NCBI GenBank assembly: GCA_963575745.1
Contig: CAUYUJ010009413.1
Location: 357,501 to 419,500, forward strand
Direction of reading: 5' to 3'
DNA: 62,000 nt
Source: Prorocentrum cordatum
Lineage: Eukaryota; Sar; Dinophyceae; Prorocentrales; Prorocentraceae
The position numbers and the translations under genes were made by a program. Positions 10,631 through 20,823 of this stretch are shown here, piece after piece (the first letter of the stretch is position 1; each line of letters opens with the position of its first letter). The notes under the pieces were generated by a model. It did no database searches and had not been told where the DNA came from. It saw nothing but the letters and a program-made list of their open reading frames with translations.

Positions 10631-10834
10631 AGCGTGTTTTGCCGCTGCTGGCAGACAGCCGGGGGGGGCGCTGGGGGTTTAACACCCGTCCCCATCCCCT
10701 CCCTCGAACAGTTGGGGGGGTCATTGGGGGATCCAACCCCCCCTGTCCATCGTGAAAAGGGGGTGGGGTCGCTACCCGTTCGAACCTCCCCCCCCCTCGC
10801 CGCCGGCAAACGACTCCTCCTCTCTCACTCCAGA

Positions 10835-11440
10835 TGGGGGACTCTGGTGGGAGAGTCGTTGGGACGGTGGTGGGGATGGTGGTGGGGAGTGGGTACAGTG
10901 GGACGGTGGTGAGGACAGTGGGGACAGTGGGACCGTGGTGGAGACAATGGTGGGGACAGTGGGACAGTGCGACAGAGGTGGGGGCACTGGTGGGGACAGT
11001 GGGGACAGTGGTGGAAACAGTGGGGACAGAAAGACAGTGGTGGGGACAGTGGGACAGAGTGACAGTGGTGGGGACAGTGGGGACAGTGGGACAGTGGTGA
11101 CAGTGGTGAGGGCGGTGTTGAGGACGGTGGTGGGACAATAGGACAGTGGGACAGTGGGGACAGTGGTGGGGACAGTGGGGACAGTGGGACAGCGGTGGAA
11201 ACGGTGGGAACAGTGGGAACAGTGGGACAGCACAGTGGGACAGCGGTGTGGACATTGGGGACAGTGGGGCAGTGGTGGGGACAGTGGGAACAGTGGGGAG
11301 AGTGGGACAATTGTGGGGCATCGGTGGGGGTATTGGTGGGGACAGAGGGGACAGCGGTGGGAACAGTAGGGACAGTGGGACAGTGGTGGGGACAGTGGGG
11401 ACAGTGAGTGCGACAGTGGTGGGGACGGTCGGGGGGGGGG
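10835..11440. repeat. GGGACAGTGG minisatellite
   Basis: Imperfect tandem GGTGGGGACAGTGGGACAGT units (9- and 15-bp steps). Translations are GTVGQW-like on plus and CPHCPTVP-like on minus. Lies between two GAT arrays and passes into G-runs at 11430-11560. Confidence 0.9.
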
Positions 11441-11565
11441 GTGAGAGGGGGGTTGGGGAGAGGGGGGGGGTCTTGCCAGGGAGAGGGGGGGGGTCGAGCA
11501 GGGGGGGGGATTTTCGGATGGGGGGACCCCAAGTTCGGGAGGAAGAGGGGGGGAATTTTTAACGG
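11440..11565. repeat. G-run cluster
   Basis: Six or more runs of 7-9 G separated by short spacers; strong G-quadruplex potential on the plus strand. A matching C-run cluster at 10725-10800 brackets the minisatellite. Confidence 0.7.
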
Positions 11566-11589
11566 CAAAGCGGCGGTGGATCACGCTCT

Positions 11590-12225
11590 CTCTGATGATA
11601 ATGATGTTGTTGATGATGATGATGCTGATGCTGATGCTGATGCTGATGCTGATGTTGCTGATGATGATACTGTTGATGCTGATGCTGATGCTGATGCGGC
11701 TGCTGATGATGATCATGATGGTGGTGCTGTTGCTACTGATAAAAATAATCATGCTGATGTTGATGCTGCTGATGATGATGGCGATGATGATGCTGATGAT
11801 CATGCTGATGATGATGATGATGCTGATGATGATGCTGATGATGATGATGAAGATGAAGATGATGATGGTGGTATGCATCGTGGCGCTGATGCTCATGCTG
11901 ATGGTGTTGCTGCTGGTGATGACGATACGTGTGATGGAGATGCTGATTATGCCGAGAATGATGACGGTGATGACCTCGATGATGATTAGACTGATGCTGA
12001 CCATGATGATGATAATGCTGATGATACTGTTGATGCTGATGATGATGACGACGCTGCTGCTACTGATGATGATGATGATGATTATGATGATGATGATGAT
12101 GTTGATGGTGATGAAGCTGATGCTATTGCTGATGTTGATGGCGGCACTTGGTGATGATGATGGTGATGCCGATGTCGACGAAATCGGTGATGGTGATCAG
12201 GATAATCATGATTAATATGAATGCA

Positions 12226-12259
<34 letters not shown>

Positions 12260-12290
12260 CTAATGCTGATCATGATGATGGTGATGCTGT

Positions 12291-12326
<36 letters not shown>

Positions 12327-12327
12327 C

Positions 12328-12365
<38 letters not shown>

Positions 12366-12390
12366 GGATGATGATGATGATGATGGTGAT
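11590..12390 (+). repeat. (GAT)n triplet array 2
   Basis: GATGATGCT-type units, diverged in the middle and nearly pure GAT at 12210-12390. Same strand orientation as the other GAT arrays. Confidence 0.95.
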
Positions 12391-12490
12391 TGAGTGGGTG
12401 GTTCGTTGGATGGTTGACTGATGGTATTGTCGATCGAGTGATCGATTGATTGATTGCTTGATTGATGGATTGGTTGATTGATTGTCGTGA
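12390..12490. repeat. GATT/GATG tetranucleotide-like tract
   Basis: GATTGATTGCTTGATTGATGG words continue the GAT array with 4-bp steps. Confidence 0.75.
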
Positions 12491-12499
12491 TTGGTAATG

Positions 12500-13000
12500 A
12501 CGCTGCTTCTGATGCTGATGATGCTGAGGATGATGATGCTGACGAGGATGAGGGGACGGACGGGGAGGAGGATGAGCGAGACTCCTCGTCCGCCCTGCGA
12601 AAGAGGAGTGAGTGAGGAGGATGGGAGGAGTGGGGTGGTGGGGGGGGCACGCGTGCGAGCAGAACATTCGAGTCGGGTGAGCTGGACCGAAGGCGCTCCA
12701 CGGTGCGCCCACAGTTGACGCCGAAGTTAAAAGTTGAAGTGCGCAGAAACAAAGAGAGGTCCCACGTTGCAGGCTTAGGTGACAGCGCATCGTTGAGCGG
12801 TGTTGCACCCCCCCCTTAACACAGCCCCCCCCTAGAGCATCAGCCAGACAGATCGGGTTTGCACACTTATGCCTTGATGTACTCTGGGCGCGTTTCGGCC
12901 CTGCCACTGCCGCCGTCACCCCCTCGCCAGGGTCACCGACTCAGGTGACGGTGACAGCGACAGGCGGTGGCCGACGCGTCCAAGCTCGGCGGCTTGCAGC
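12500..13000. other. Unassigned sequence
   Basis: A short degenerate GAT/GAC tail at 12500-12560, then sequence with no recognised gene or repeat family. Confidence 0.4.
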
Positions 13001-13004
13001 GCGA

Positions 13005-13080
13005 GTGAGGAGGAGGAGGAGGAGGAGGAGGAGAAAGAGAAAGAGAAAGAGGAGGAGCAGGAGGCAGGATGAGGAGCATC
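13005..13080. repeat. (GGA)n tract
   Basis: GAGGAGGAG followed by AGAAAGAGAAAG units. Confidence 0.9.
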
Positions 13081-13231
13081 CCTCGAGGGAGAAGTTCGAG
13101 CCGAGTTTCTCCAGGACTCGGTGTTCAGAGGTCGCTCCCTCCTCCCGGGACTGGAGGGCCCTTCGGCCCACGGCCCTCGTCGACCTGTAGGGCCCCTCGG
13201 TCCCCCTGTCCCCGTCGGCCATCGGCCCTCC

Positions 13232-13362
13232 CTCGGCATCGCTCGGGCGTGCGCTTTTTTCCTGCGGCGAGGGCCATCGAGGAGCGTCCTTGACCACGTG
13301 GCGAACAAACCACGCACGGTTCCGAAAAAAGCACACGGAATGGACGTCCGAGCGATGGCGAG
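13232..13362 (+). mobile_element. M1 MITE, copy 2
   Basis: Ends CTCGGCATCGCTCGGGCGT and ACGTCCGAGCGATGGCGAG. No matching 4-bp flanks (CTCC and AGAG), so the duplication has decayed or one end was altered. Confidence 0.85.
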
Positions 13363-13708
13363 AGAGGGGCCTCGCCTTTGGGGATCGAAGGGGTTGCCGT
13401 CCCTTCATCGGCGGGAGGCGGCGGGAGGAAAGCCAGGCCGCCTCCGCCTGCGGAAGCGGGCGGGAGGAAGGATTTGGTTCCCAAGAAGTGCATTTTCGGG
13501 GGGGTCGGCTCCTCCTCGCTCCTCCTCCTCCTCCTTGCTCCTCGACCGCCCTCGACACGCAGCGTCCCCCCCTCGAAGTCCGCTCCCTCAGGCGAGGAGC
13601 CCGAGGCCGGCCCCCCGGAGGCCGGCGGTGTAAGAACCGGCTGAAGCGGCTCCCCTCCGCGAAGCCCGATCTCCTCGAGGTCCGGTCTCCTCTGCCCTCG
13701 AGGAGGGC

Positions 13709-13709
<1 letters not shown>

Positions 13710-13753
<44 letters not shown>

Positions 13754-13766
13754 CTGATGCTGATGC

Positions 13767-13798
<32 letters not shown>

Positions 13799-13802
13799 CT
13801 GG

Positions 13803-13836
<34 letters not shown>

Positions 13837-15255
13837 GATGTTGACGATGATGACGACGACCACGTCGATGACGACGACAACGATCTGCGGATGGGCGATT
13901 ATGATGATGCTGATGATGTTGACCATGATGTTGCTGATGCTGCTGACGGTGGTGATGATGATGGCAATGATGACAATACGGATGCTGATGCTGATGATGC
14001 TCATGATCGTGCTGATGTTGATGATGCTGATGATGCTTCTGATGATGATGATGATGATGATGACGTTGGCGATGCTTATGATGACTATGCAGAACATAAT
14101 GCTGGTGCTCACGATGCTGATGATGATGGTCGCGGTGGTGGTGGTGGTGGTGGTGATCATGATGATGATCATGATGCTGATGATGATGATGGTGGTAATC
14201 ATGATGACAATGGTGGTGATGATGATGATGGTCATGATGATGGTGGCAGCAATGATGACACTGCTGATGACGATGCTGCGGATGACGACGGCAACCACGT
14301 GGACGACGCCGGAATTGACGACGACGAGATGGTGATGTTGATGCTGATGATGATGCTGATAATGACAGTGATGGTGGTGGTAATGGCGATGATGATGATG
14401 GTGGTGGTGATGATGACGTTGATGCTGATCCTGATGACGATGCTGTTGCTGATGACGCTGATGATTGTGCTCTTTTCTGTGCTGGTGATAGTGCTGCTGA
14501 TGATGATGCTGCTGATGATGATGATGAGGATGACGATTATGATAATGATGACGATGGCGCTGATTGTGATGACGATGCGGAAGGTAATGATTGTGTTCTC
14601 GATGATGATAGTGGTGTTCATGATGATGCTAATGATGATGATGACGACAATGTTGATCATGGTGCTGATGGTAATGGCACTGTTGACCATGAGGATGCTG
14701 AGGAGGATGATGAGGAATAACGAGGGTGAGGATTGGTGATGCTGAGGATGCTGATGCTGATGTTGATGTGGCTGAGGATGATGTGGATGATGCTGCTGAT
14801 GCTTATGATGAGGATGGGGACGAGGATGAGCATGATAACGAGGCTGACGATGGTGATGATGACGATAATGACGACGATGCTTATGCTGGTGTTGATGATA
14901 ATGACGAGCACAATGGTGGCGGTGTTGATGATATTGATGATGCTGCGGCTGCCTATGCTGATACTGATGCTGATGATGACGATGATGCTGATGATGATGA
15001 TAATGCTGATGGTGATTATGATGATGGTGATGGTGATGATCATGCTGATAATCGTGATGCTGATGCTGATGATGATAGTAGTTTCGGCGATGATGTGGAT
15101 GATGATGATGATGATGAGGATGATAATGGGGATGATGATGGAGATGCTGGTGATGCTGAACACGGTGATGATGCTGATGATGGTGATGGTGATAAGGATC
15201 ATGAAGATGATGATGAGGAGAGAGGACGAAAGGGTGATTATGATGAGGTATGATG
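13710..15255 (+). repeat. (GAT)n triplet array 3, 1.5 kb
   Basis: The longest array. Nearly pure GAT at the start, then GATGATGCT, GAC and GGT variants with occasional non-repeat words. Continuous open frames of 120-280 residues in several frames and both strands follow from the 3-bp period and are not taken as genes. Confidence 0.95.
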
Positions 15256-15389
15256 GGGGATGGTGAGGGATGATGAGGCGTGCCCTTCGCGGTCCGCTGG
15301 AGGAGCAGGGATGAGATGCAGGTGGGAGGATGAGGAGCAGGGCGTGGAGGAAGAGGAGGGAGGGGGGGGAAGCTAGATCATCTTCTATT

Positions 15390-15845
15390 CTCGACCCAGG
15401 CAAATCCTCGCAGCCTGAGCCCTCGAACCACGAATCTCGATCCCTCGTCGCTCGGTGAGCTTGGCGAGTTCCCGCTCGGCGCCTCATCAGCCCATCCGAC
15501 CTCCGAAGAGGCAGCAGAGCGGGCTCAATTTCAGCAGGGCGGCGGCCGAGTGTGTCGATCCCCTGGGCCCACTCGGCGGCCGCATGAGCTTCAGTTGCCG
15601 CCGGGCTAAGGAGGGAAGCCTGGGCAATCCTCGAAGGACGATCCTGGACGACCTCGAAGCTCGATGCTCGAATCTTGACCACTCGACCGCTCGGGGAGAT
15701 GGGCGAGCCTCGAAGCTCGATCCCTCGATCACCAGACCCGCACTCCTTCCCGTGGCCCGAAATTTGCCCACGCATGCCGAACGCGTGGAGAAGCCTCGAA
15801 GCTCGCGACTCGACTCCTCGACCACGCGAGGAGATTGGCGTGCCC
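15390..15845. repeat. CTCGAAGCTCGA repeats
   Basis: Degenerate units with GCCTCGAAGCTCGAT, CTCGACCNCTCGACC and GGAGATGGGCGAGCC/GGAGATTGGCGTGCC words at about 15390, 15655, 15710 and 15790; a further relative is at 16925-16965. Period irregular (about 60-90 bp). Confidence 0.65.
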
Positions 15846-15949
15846 TTCAGGGTCAGCGGCAGGAGGAGGGAGGATGCGAAGAAGCGAGGAGGAGCGCTCC
15901 GGTAGGAGACAGGAGGAGGTCAGGGGCAACGTCAGGGGGCGGGGGACAG

Positions 15950-16320
15950 GCTCAGGGGGGGTGATGCATCGGCCCCCAGTCGCCGATTCACCGCTGATAC
16001 GGGCCCGATGGCCCATCCCAGCCAGGAACGTCCGGGTTCGCTTTGGGGGGCATGTCGCCGATCTGTCAGCAATGTAACGCCGATTCCAGTTCGATGTTCC
16101 CCCCCCCCTGAGCCCGTCCCTCTCATGTTCTGCCGCCCGTCACGGACCCGACGTTGCGAAAAAAAATAGCGGAACCCTGGATCCCATTCTTCTGCGGCAT
16201 TCCTCAAGCCACATCGATATATGATTGTCCCGGGGCCCAGAACCAGGCGACAATGCCCAGTGAGAAAAAGTTACAAAGCCCGGATCTCAGGTATCCCTCA
16301 ACCCTGGACAACCCAGACAT
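15950..16320. other. Diverged CGCCGAT-rich element and unassigned sequence
   Basis: CCCAGTCGCCGATTCACCGCTGAT and GCCGATTCCAGTTCGATGTTCCCC (15975-16110) match words at 54480-54560 (GCCGATGTATCAGCGATG.., CCCAGGTCGATGTTTCCCC), indicating an unnamed dispersed repeat. Nothing is recognised after 16120. Confidence 0.45.
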
Positions 16321-16640
16321 CCAGCGTCTTGATTTCTTCGAGCCGGGCACAGACCCCTCGAGCACTTCCACAGGACCAGTTTCTCGTTTGAGTCGTTTTT
16401 GACGTTCCCGAGGCCCAGTAGAGGCCCCGAGAGGCCGCACGCTATGGAAAAAACAAACGCCTCGATTTCTCAAGAGCCAGGATGGAAGACGTCGAGGCTC
16501 TGTCCCTCGCCCGCCCGAGAAAGTCTGGACTTTTTCCCCCAGGGTCGGTCCAACATCCTGGGGCCCGACAAGGGCCCCAGGATGCCGAAAACGGCCAAAA
16601 CCCCCCTCGTGAGGATTTGATTCGCGCTGCCAGCATGTCT
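16320..16640. mobile_element. M11 family sequence, diverged
   Basis: Contains TTCCCGAGGCCCAGTAGAGG..GAGAGGCCG and, inverted, GGCCCGACAAGGGCCCC. Relatives at 18825-18965, 29113-29275, 43580-43830, 55480-55610 and 58320-58420 share CGAGGCCC-GCG-GGGCCCCAGAGGCCG and a nearby GTCGTTTT/AAACGAC. Class unknown. Confidence 0.45.
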
Positions 16641-16689
16641 AGTGGAGGATCCCCCTCGTCGAGGAGGGTAACTCGATTCTCGAGGCCTC

Positions 16690-16875
16690 TTAGATGGGGT
16701 CGGAGTAGATGGGGTTGGAGGATCGCGCCGCATCGCCGACGCATCGGCGATGCGGCTCGATGTGGAGCCCGATTGTCTCCTCGCCAGCGTCGCCAACGCA
16801 TCGCCGACGTCGCCGATGCATCGTCGATGCATCGCCGACGCGCCAGCGGTGCGGCGTGATCCTCCGACCATACCC
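16690..16875. mobile_element. M14 element, copy 1
   Basis: GTAGATGGGGT..GGAGGATCGCGCCGCATCGCCGA at the left, repeated CGCCGATGCATCG words, and GCGGCGTGATCCTCC at the right, the approximate inverse of GGAGGATCGCGCCGC. Second copy at 46075-46245. Confidence 0.7.
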
Positions 16876-17202
16876 TGGGAGGCCTCCGTTCCCTCGACCC
16901 CGGGCACGACGTCAGGGCCTTGCCCCCTCGACCGCCCGAGGAGATGGGCGTGCCCTTTGAGCTCGACCCCCGGGGCTGCGGCCTGCGCCCGCGCCCGCTG
17001 CGCGCGCTGCCGCCACGCCTCAGCTGCTGGAGCGAGCCGGGGCTGCCGGCGGCCAGCTGGTGCGCCCGGGGGGCCGGGAGGAGTGATTCGCCGAGCGCGT
17101 TCCACTATGCGCAAAAGTGCCTACTCGCAGACGCAAACGCCCGTCGGTCGCCGTCATTCAGGATCGGTCGATCGGGTCCTGCTTCAAGCACTGGCGAAGC
17201 GT

Positions 17203-17394
17203 CCTGGCTCGCCTATAGCCCGACCAAACAATGTTCTAATAACCTTTTGTGGTTTCCACGAAATGTTCGTAGAACATGTCTCTCGGAGCCTGTCTTGTTT
17301 TATGACATCCGTCTCGTGTTCTAAAACATTGTTTTGTTCTTAGAACATGTGTTGGTTCTGATAACATCTCGTTGTAGGACTATAGGAATGCTGG
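17203..17394. mobile_element. M7 element, copy 1
   Basis: Left CCTGGCTCGCCTATAGCCC and right GGACTATAGGAATGCTGG are approximate inverted repeats. The AT-rich interior has repeated GTTCTAGAACATG-like words and GGTTTCCACGAAATGTTC. Copies at 23251-23407 and, split, at 25089-25648. Confidence 0.75.
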
Positions 17395-17399
17395 CCATC

Positions 17400-17860
17400 T
17401 CTTGGTGTGCTCCCGGTGGGGTCCTCGTGACCATCACGAGGAGGCAGGGGCAGGGGGGCCTTGTGGCGGGCGGCGAGCAAGCGAAGGGGCTCCGAGCTCC
17501 AGAGCACAGCCGTGCAAGAGAGCGAAGGGGTTCCGTGGCTCGGAGGTGGTGCCCTGGGAGGCGAGGGGGAGGCGGCCCAGGGGGGCTGTCCTGGGAGGCT
17601 GGGGAGACGCCAGATGCGGCGGCGCAGAGCCTCCTCCTCCCCCTCCTCTTCCTCCTCCTCTTCCTCCTCCTCCTCCTCCTCCTCCTCCTCCTCCTCCTCC
17701 GGGGGGGACAGGGGAAGTCAGGGAGAGGCCAGGGGAGGAGGACGAACGAAGACGAGCGGCGAAAGCGAAGGGTTCCGCGGCCCCGGGGGGGCCGCCCTGG
17801 GAGGCTGATGGGATGCCAGATGGGGCGGCACAGAGCCCAGGGAAGCCGGACCAGGGGTAG
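17400..17860. repeat. GC-rich stretch with (CCT)n tract
   Basis: CCTCCT run at about 17630-17700. GAAGGGGTTCCG/GAAGGGTTCCGCGG and GAGGCTG-GGAGACGCCAGAT/GAGGCTGATGGGATGCCAGAT are repeated, showing two diverged copies of a unit of about 240 bp. Confidence 0.55.
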
Positions 17861-17861
17861 G

Positions 17862-18024
17862 CTTAAGTCGGGCCTGTCCCTCTACAGGGGGAACAATCAA
17901 ACATGGTCAACAAATAGTCAGGGGACTACTTTTGGACAATTTTTGAGCATTTGGGGGGTATGCTTTGAGTATGCTTTTATTATTCGCCCAACATCCCCCT
18001 GTAGGGGGACACGCCCGGCTTAAG
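17862..18024 (+). mobile_element. M2 MITE, copy 1 (hAT-like)
   Basis: Family reference. Left CTTAAGTCGGGCCTGTCCC followed by TCTACAGGGGGA; right TCCCCCTGTAGGGGGACACG then CCCGGCTTAAG. The T/A-rich interior has ATAGTC-GGGGAC and TTTGGGGGGTAT. Flanks GGGTAGGC and GGGCAGGC agree at 7 of 8. Other copies at 26264-26984 (split), 36806-36994 and 40573-40734, all in this orientation. Confidence 0.85.
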
Positions 18025-18154
18025 GGCAGGCCAGGGCGAGGCCAGGGGTAGGCCGAGGCCACGCCCGGGGGGGGGCAGGGTAAGCAGCAGGTTAGGGAGT
18101 AGGCTCCGCAGCCAAGCAGCTTAACCATACTCATTGAACTAGGTCTGCCTCAGC

Positions 18155-18284
18155 CTTGGCATCGCTCGGACGTGTGCATTTTTTCTCGGCGAGGACCATC
18201 GAGGAGCATCTTTGATCATACAGCGAAAGAAAAACGCACGACATCGAAAAATGCACTGGGAATGGACGTCCGAGCGATGGCGAG
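18155..18284 (+). mobile_element. M1 MITE, copy 3
   Basis: CTTGGCATCGCTCGGACGT to ACGTCCGAGCGATGGCGAG; flanks CAGC and TAGC (3 of 4 match). Confidence 0.88.
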
Positions 18285-18360
18285 TAGCTGGTGTTTCTTC
18301 GGGTGGCGGCGGTTCTGGTGACCGGGATGGGGCGGGGGAGGCGTCCCCTAGTGTGCATCA
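18285..18360. repeat. Dispersed repeat, copy 1
   Basis: TAGCTGGTGTTTCTTCGGGTGGCGGCGGTTCTGGT matches 21181-21256 (inside the retroelement) closely. On the minus strand both read TRRNTSY-like residues, so this could be a fragment of the same retroelement family or an independent insertion. Confidence 0.6.
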
Positions 18361-18391
18361 TTACAGTCGGGCCGCTGAGGAAGGAACCCCT

Positions 18392-18551
18392 GTCGTTGGG
18401 GAGGGGCTCAGTGTTCTTTAGTCGTCTTAGATTTGTTTTTACGTGCTCCTTAGGTTTTCTCTGGGAAATTGAAGTTTAACTTATGGGAAAAACGGGCCTC
18501 GCCTCGTTCCTTATTTAGGGTTCCTTGTGACAGCGTCTTGACTGTACACCA
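18392..18551. mobile_element. M18 dispersed repeat, copy 2
   Basis: Same ordered words as 3046-3212, including GGGGAGGGGCTCAGTGTTCTTTAG and GCCTCGCCTCGTTCCTTATTTAGG. Confidence 0.6.
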
Positions 18552-18639
18552 GGTCTCACCAAATCAGGTCTCACTCGTGCTCCTCAATCTCCTGTCTCCT
18601 CCTCCTCCGCCTTCTCCGCTCTGGCGGGGCTAAGACGAG

Positions 18640-18810
18640 GAGTGGTCCGTTCCAGAGCGTTCGGGAACGCTTCCAGAGCGTTCCAGAACGCTCCGAGAAG
18701 GACGCGGCGCCCGATGCATCCATCCTGCAGAGACGCCGGGTCTCAGAAACTCGAGTTACCCTCACCGGATTTGCTCCTCGACCTCGCTTCGTTTTATCTT
18801 CCACCGATTT
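18640..18810. mobile_element. M17 dispersed repeat, copy 1
   Basis: CAGAGCGTTCCAGAACGCTC, GAGAAGG-CGCGGCGCCCGATGCATC and GCCGGGTCTCAGA are shared with 32850-33012 and 50960-51105. The GTTCCAGAGCGTTC-like words form internal inverted repeats. Confidence 0.65.
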
Positions 18811-18824
18811 GGTTTTTCGTGACG

Positions 18825-18965
18825 TCGACCCCGAGAGGTCTCGACCTATTCTCCAGGACGGGTTTCCCATTCTGAGTATTTGCCCGTCCCGAGGCCCAGC
18901 GAGGGCACCCCAGAGGCCGAAAATTGAAAAATCGTGATTTGTTTTACGATGCGAGGGGGTCAGGG
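18825..18965. mobile_element. M11 dispersed repeat
   Basis: CGAGAGGTCTCGACC, GTCCCGAGGCCCAGCGAGGG, CCAGAGGCCGAAAATTG and TTTTACGATGCGAGGGGGTC; closest match at 29113-29275. Confidence 0.6.
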
Positions 18966-18968
18966 TAT

Positions 18969-19322
18969 TCATCGACCCCCTGGCTTGATCCTCTCCTCCT
19001 CATCCTCCTCCTCCGGGCGCTCCTCTGGAAAGACCAAGTCCCGCCGCGCGCGGGCCTCCTGTGAGCTGCAGCTAGTGCAGCACCTCGAACTGGGGCCAGG
19101 CCTGCAGGCCTTGGGGTAGACGACCTTTCGCCAACCTCTGGATCGCTTTTCGGCTTCTGTGGGGGGATCACACATAGCTTTCAATGTGTTACGAGCCCGT
19201 ACCGACCAGCCCCCACAACGGCTACACCAACAAATCCCTTTGGCGGACTCTAAAAAGGGGTTGTGGGTCAGGTGGGCTGCAAGGACCTTGGGCCTAGAGG
19301 GTTGTTTCAGCCATGTGGGCAT
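18969..19322 (-). pseudogene. Retroelement C-terminal zinc-binding segment
   Basis: Open 117-residue frame with ICWCSRCGGWSV near residue 30, then a run including LKAMCDPP and GWRKVVYPKAC. The CxxC pair followed by two spaced Cys, preceding a short GLxP-like tail, resembles the extreme C-terminus of dinoflagellate LINE polyproteins. It lies downstream of RNase H on the same strand but in another frame, separated by about 230 bp of frame-disrupted sequence (19322-19549). Ends in a Glu/Asp-rich tail from a GGA tract. Function as a nucleic-acid binding tail is inferred from position. Confidence 0.6.
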
Positions 19323-19548
19323 CCAGATTTTGGCACTACCTTGCTTCTTGTACCTGAGGCATGCAAGATTGAAATCGTGGGCAACAGGGGCAGCGAGGAG
19401 GCAATGGGAGGTGGTGGCGAGGGCCTGCTGGAAGGCCTGTACACTCCCAGTGGCCCTGACTCTCCTACGCTCATCTTTGGTCTCCTCATCCTCCTGGGGG
19501 AACTGATCATTGTGCCCTCATTAGTGGGCCTGGATGGCTGCGAGGCGG

Positions 19549-20490
19549 TCACAGATCGAGGCGGCCCGAATGTCTCCTCCCTGAGTCTTGGCGTACGAGC
19601 GGAGGGGGAAATCTTCGGCGACGGGCAGCACAGCTGGCGATCTCATCGACCTGCTCATTCACATGGAGCGCCCAGGGCGGCTCCTTGACCGCCTCCTCCT
19701 CCGTCGGGTGGCTTCTGACCTTGTGGAAAGAGCTGGGCAGCGCGGCCAGATGCATACGTCCAGAACTTCCAAGCCTGCGGGTTCCGAAATTTCTGGCTAT
19801 GTGCCTTTTTTTTCAGGGAACTTTTGACGGCATGGAGGCAATCCGTGACAACGACCATGGGTCCGTCGGCGGCTTGGAGAAGGCAAACAATTGCGGCTAA
19901 CTCGGCAAGAAGAACTGATTGGTGGCCCCCGAATCCCTCCAGAGAGTGCGCCAACAAACTGCATCGATGTGGTCCAGAGGGCGACTCCCCAACCGCATAC
20001 ACGAAGACTGGCATTCATCGTGTGCTCCCCTCCGCTCCCGTCGGTGGCCCCGATGAGGATGTGACTGAAACTGTACTGCTGGTGATGCTGGAAGACCCCT
20101 GTGTTGTTGATATCGTCGTCTAGGGACATGATATGCTTGTGAACCTTCAGGAGGGCCCATTTTGCTGGAACGAGCCCACGAAGCCAGAGAGAAGCATTTT
20201 GGGGACATTCCTGGACTGCCTGGGGGACGGACTCCTGAGCGTTCTGGGTGGCCTCACGACCTAGCGAGAGGAGCTCGGGGCATGTCCGAAACTTGTGGAA
20301 GTCATCTGCGTTCGGATGGCCGCAGAGTAGACAGCCGGCTCGATCTTGGAGCCCTGCTTCGAAACGTCGTGCCTCGCCCCAGCACTTGTAACGGGCCGCT
20401 GCGGTAATGGCGGAGGGGTACGAGGCGAGGTTGGTGAGCTGCTCCTCCTTTGTGGCCCTCTGGTCCCTGTTGGGCTCCTCCTCCTCCAGC
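19549..20490 (-). pseudogene. Retroelement CCHC zinc segment and RNase H domain, frameshifted
   Basis: One frame runs from about 20490 to 19797. It contains the zinc motif CLLCGHPNADDFHKFRTC (about 20268-20323), then SLWLRGLVP, then the RNase H first motif ATDGSGG and RVCGWGVAL (about 20005-20060). A +1-type shift near 19950 moves the domain into a second frame carrying LLAELAAI (the Glu motif) and VVVTDCL (the second Asp motif). A second shift near 19750 leads to KVRSHPTEEEA and NEQVDEIAS, the terminal His/Asp motif. All four RNase H I motifs are therefore present but spread over three frames. No residue of the D-E-D-D set appears lost, so decay is by indels. In a live element this domain degrades RNA of the RNA:cDNA hybrid. 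Confidence 0.85.
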
Positions 20491-20511
20491 TACTTCTTCT
20501 GCTTCGCGATG

Positions 20512-20805
20512 TCAGCTGCAATCCTGCTTGGGCGCAATCCGGTTGACGTGATGTATCCTCCTTCCTCCAGTCCTGCTGAGTTGTGACTCTTGGGGTGGGT
20601 GAGGTTCCAGAAGGCGCATGGAGAGGCGGAACTGCATGTGAAAAAGGAAGAGCCGCTGCTGGTCCCAACTGAGCGGTTTCACCTTGAAAACCTGGCCTGC
20701 GGGATCCGACCACTGCCGGGCAGAGGTGGGCTCCCAGGCTAAGTAGAACAGCGTGGCGATGACCGCCGACAGGTGCGACGTAACGCGGCGCCAATGATAC
20801 TGCAA
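20512..20805 (-). pseudogene. Retroelement linker between RT and RNase H
   Basis: Open 97-residue segment with YHWRRVTSHLSAVIATLFYLAWEP followed by ARQWSDPAGQVFKV. It lies between the RT thumb-like region and the CCHC/RNase H segment in the order expected for dinoflagellate LINE polyproteins, where a Trp-rich W-x-D linker is typical. No catalytic motif is visible. Confidence 0.55.
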
Positions 20806-20823
20806 ACGAAGCTTACCTCTGAA

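Noticed and set aside
9783-12004. His-, Ile- or Ser-rich open frames of 400-512 residues
   Set aside because: Produced by (GAT)n and GGGACAGTGG arrays with periods divisible by three; all frames are open, which argues against coding.
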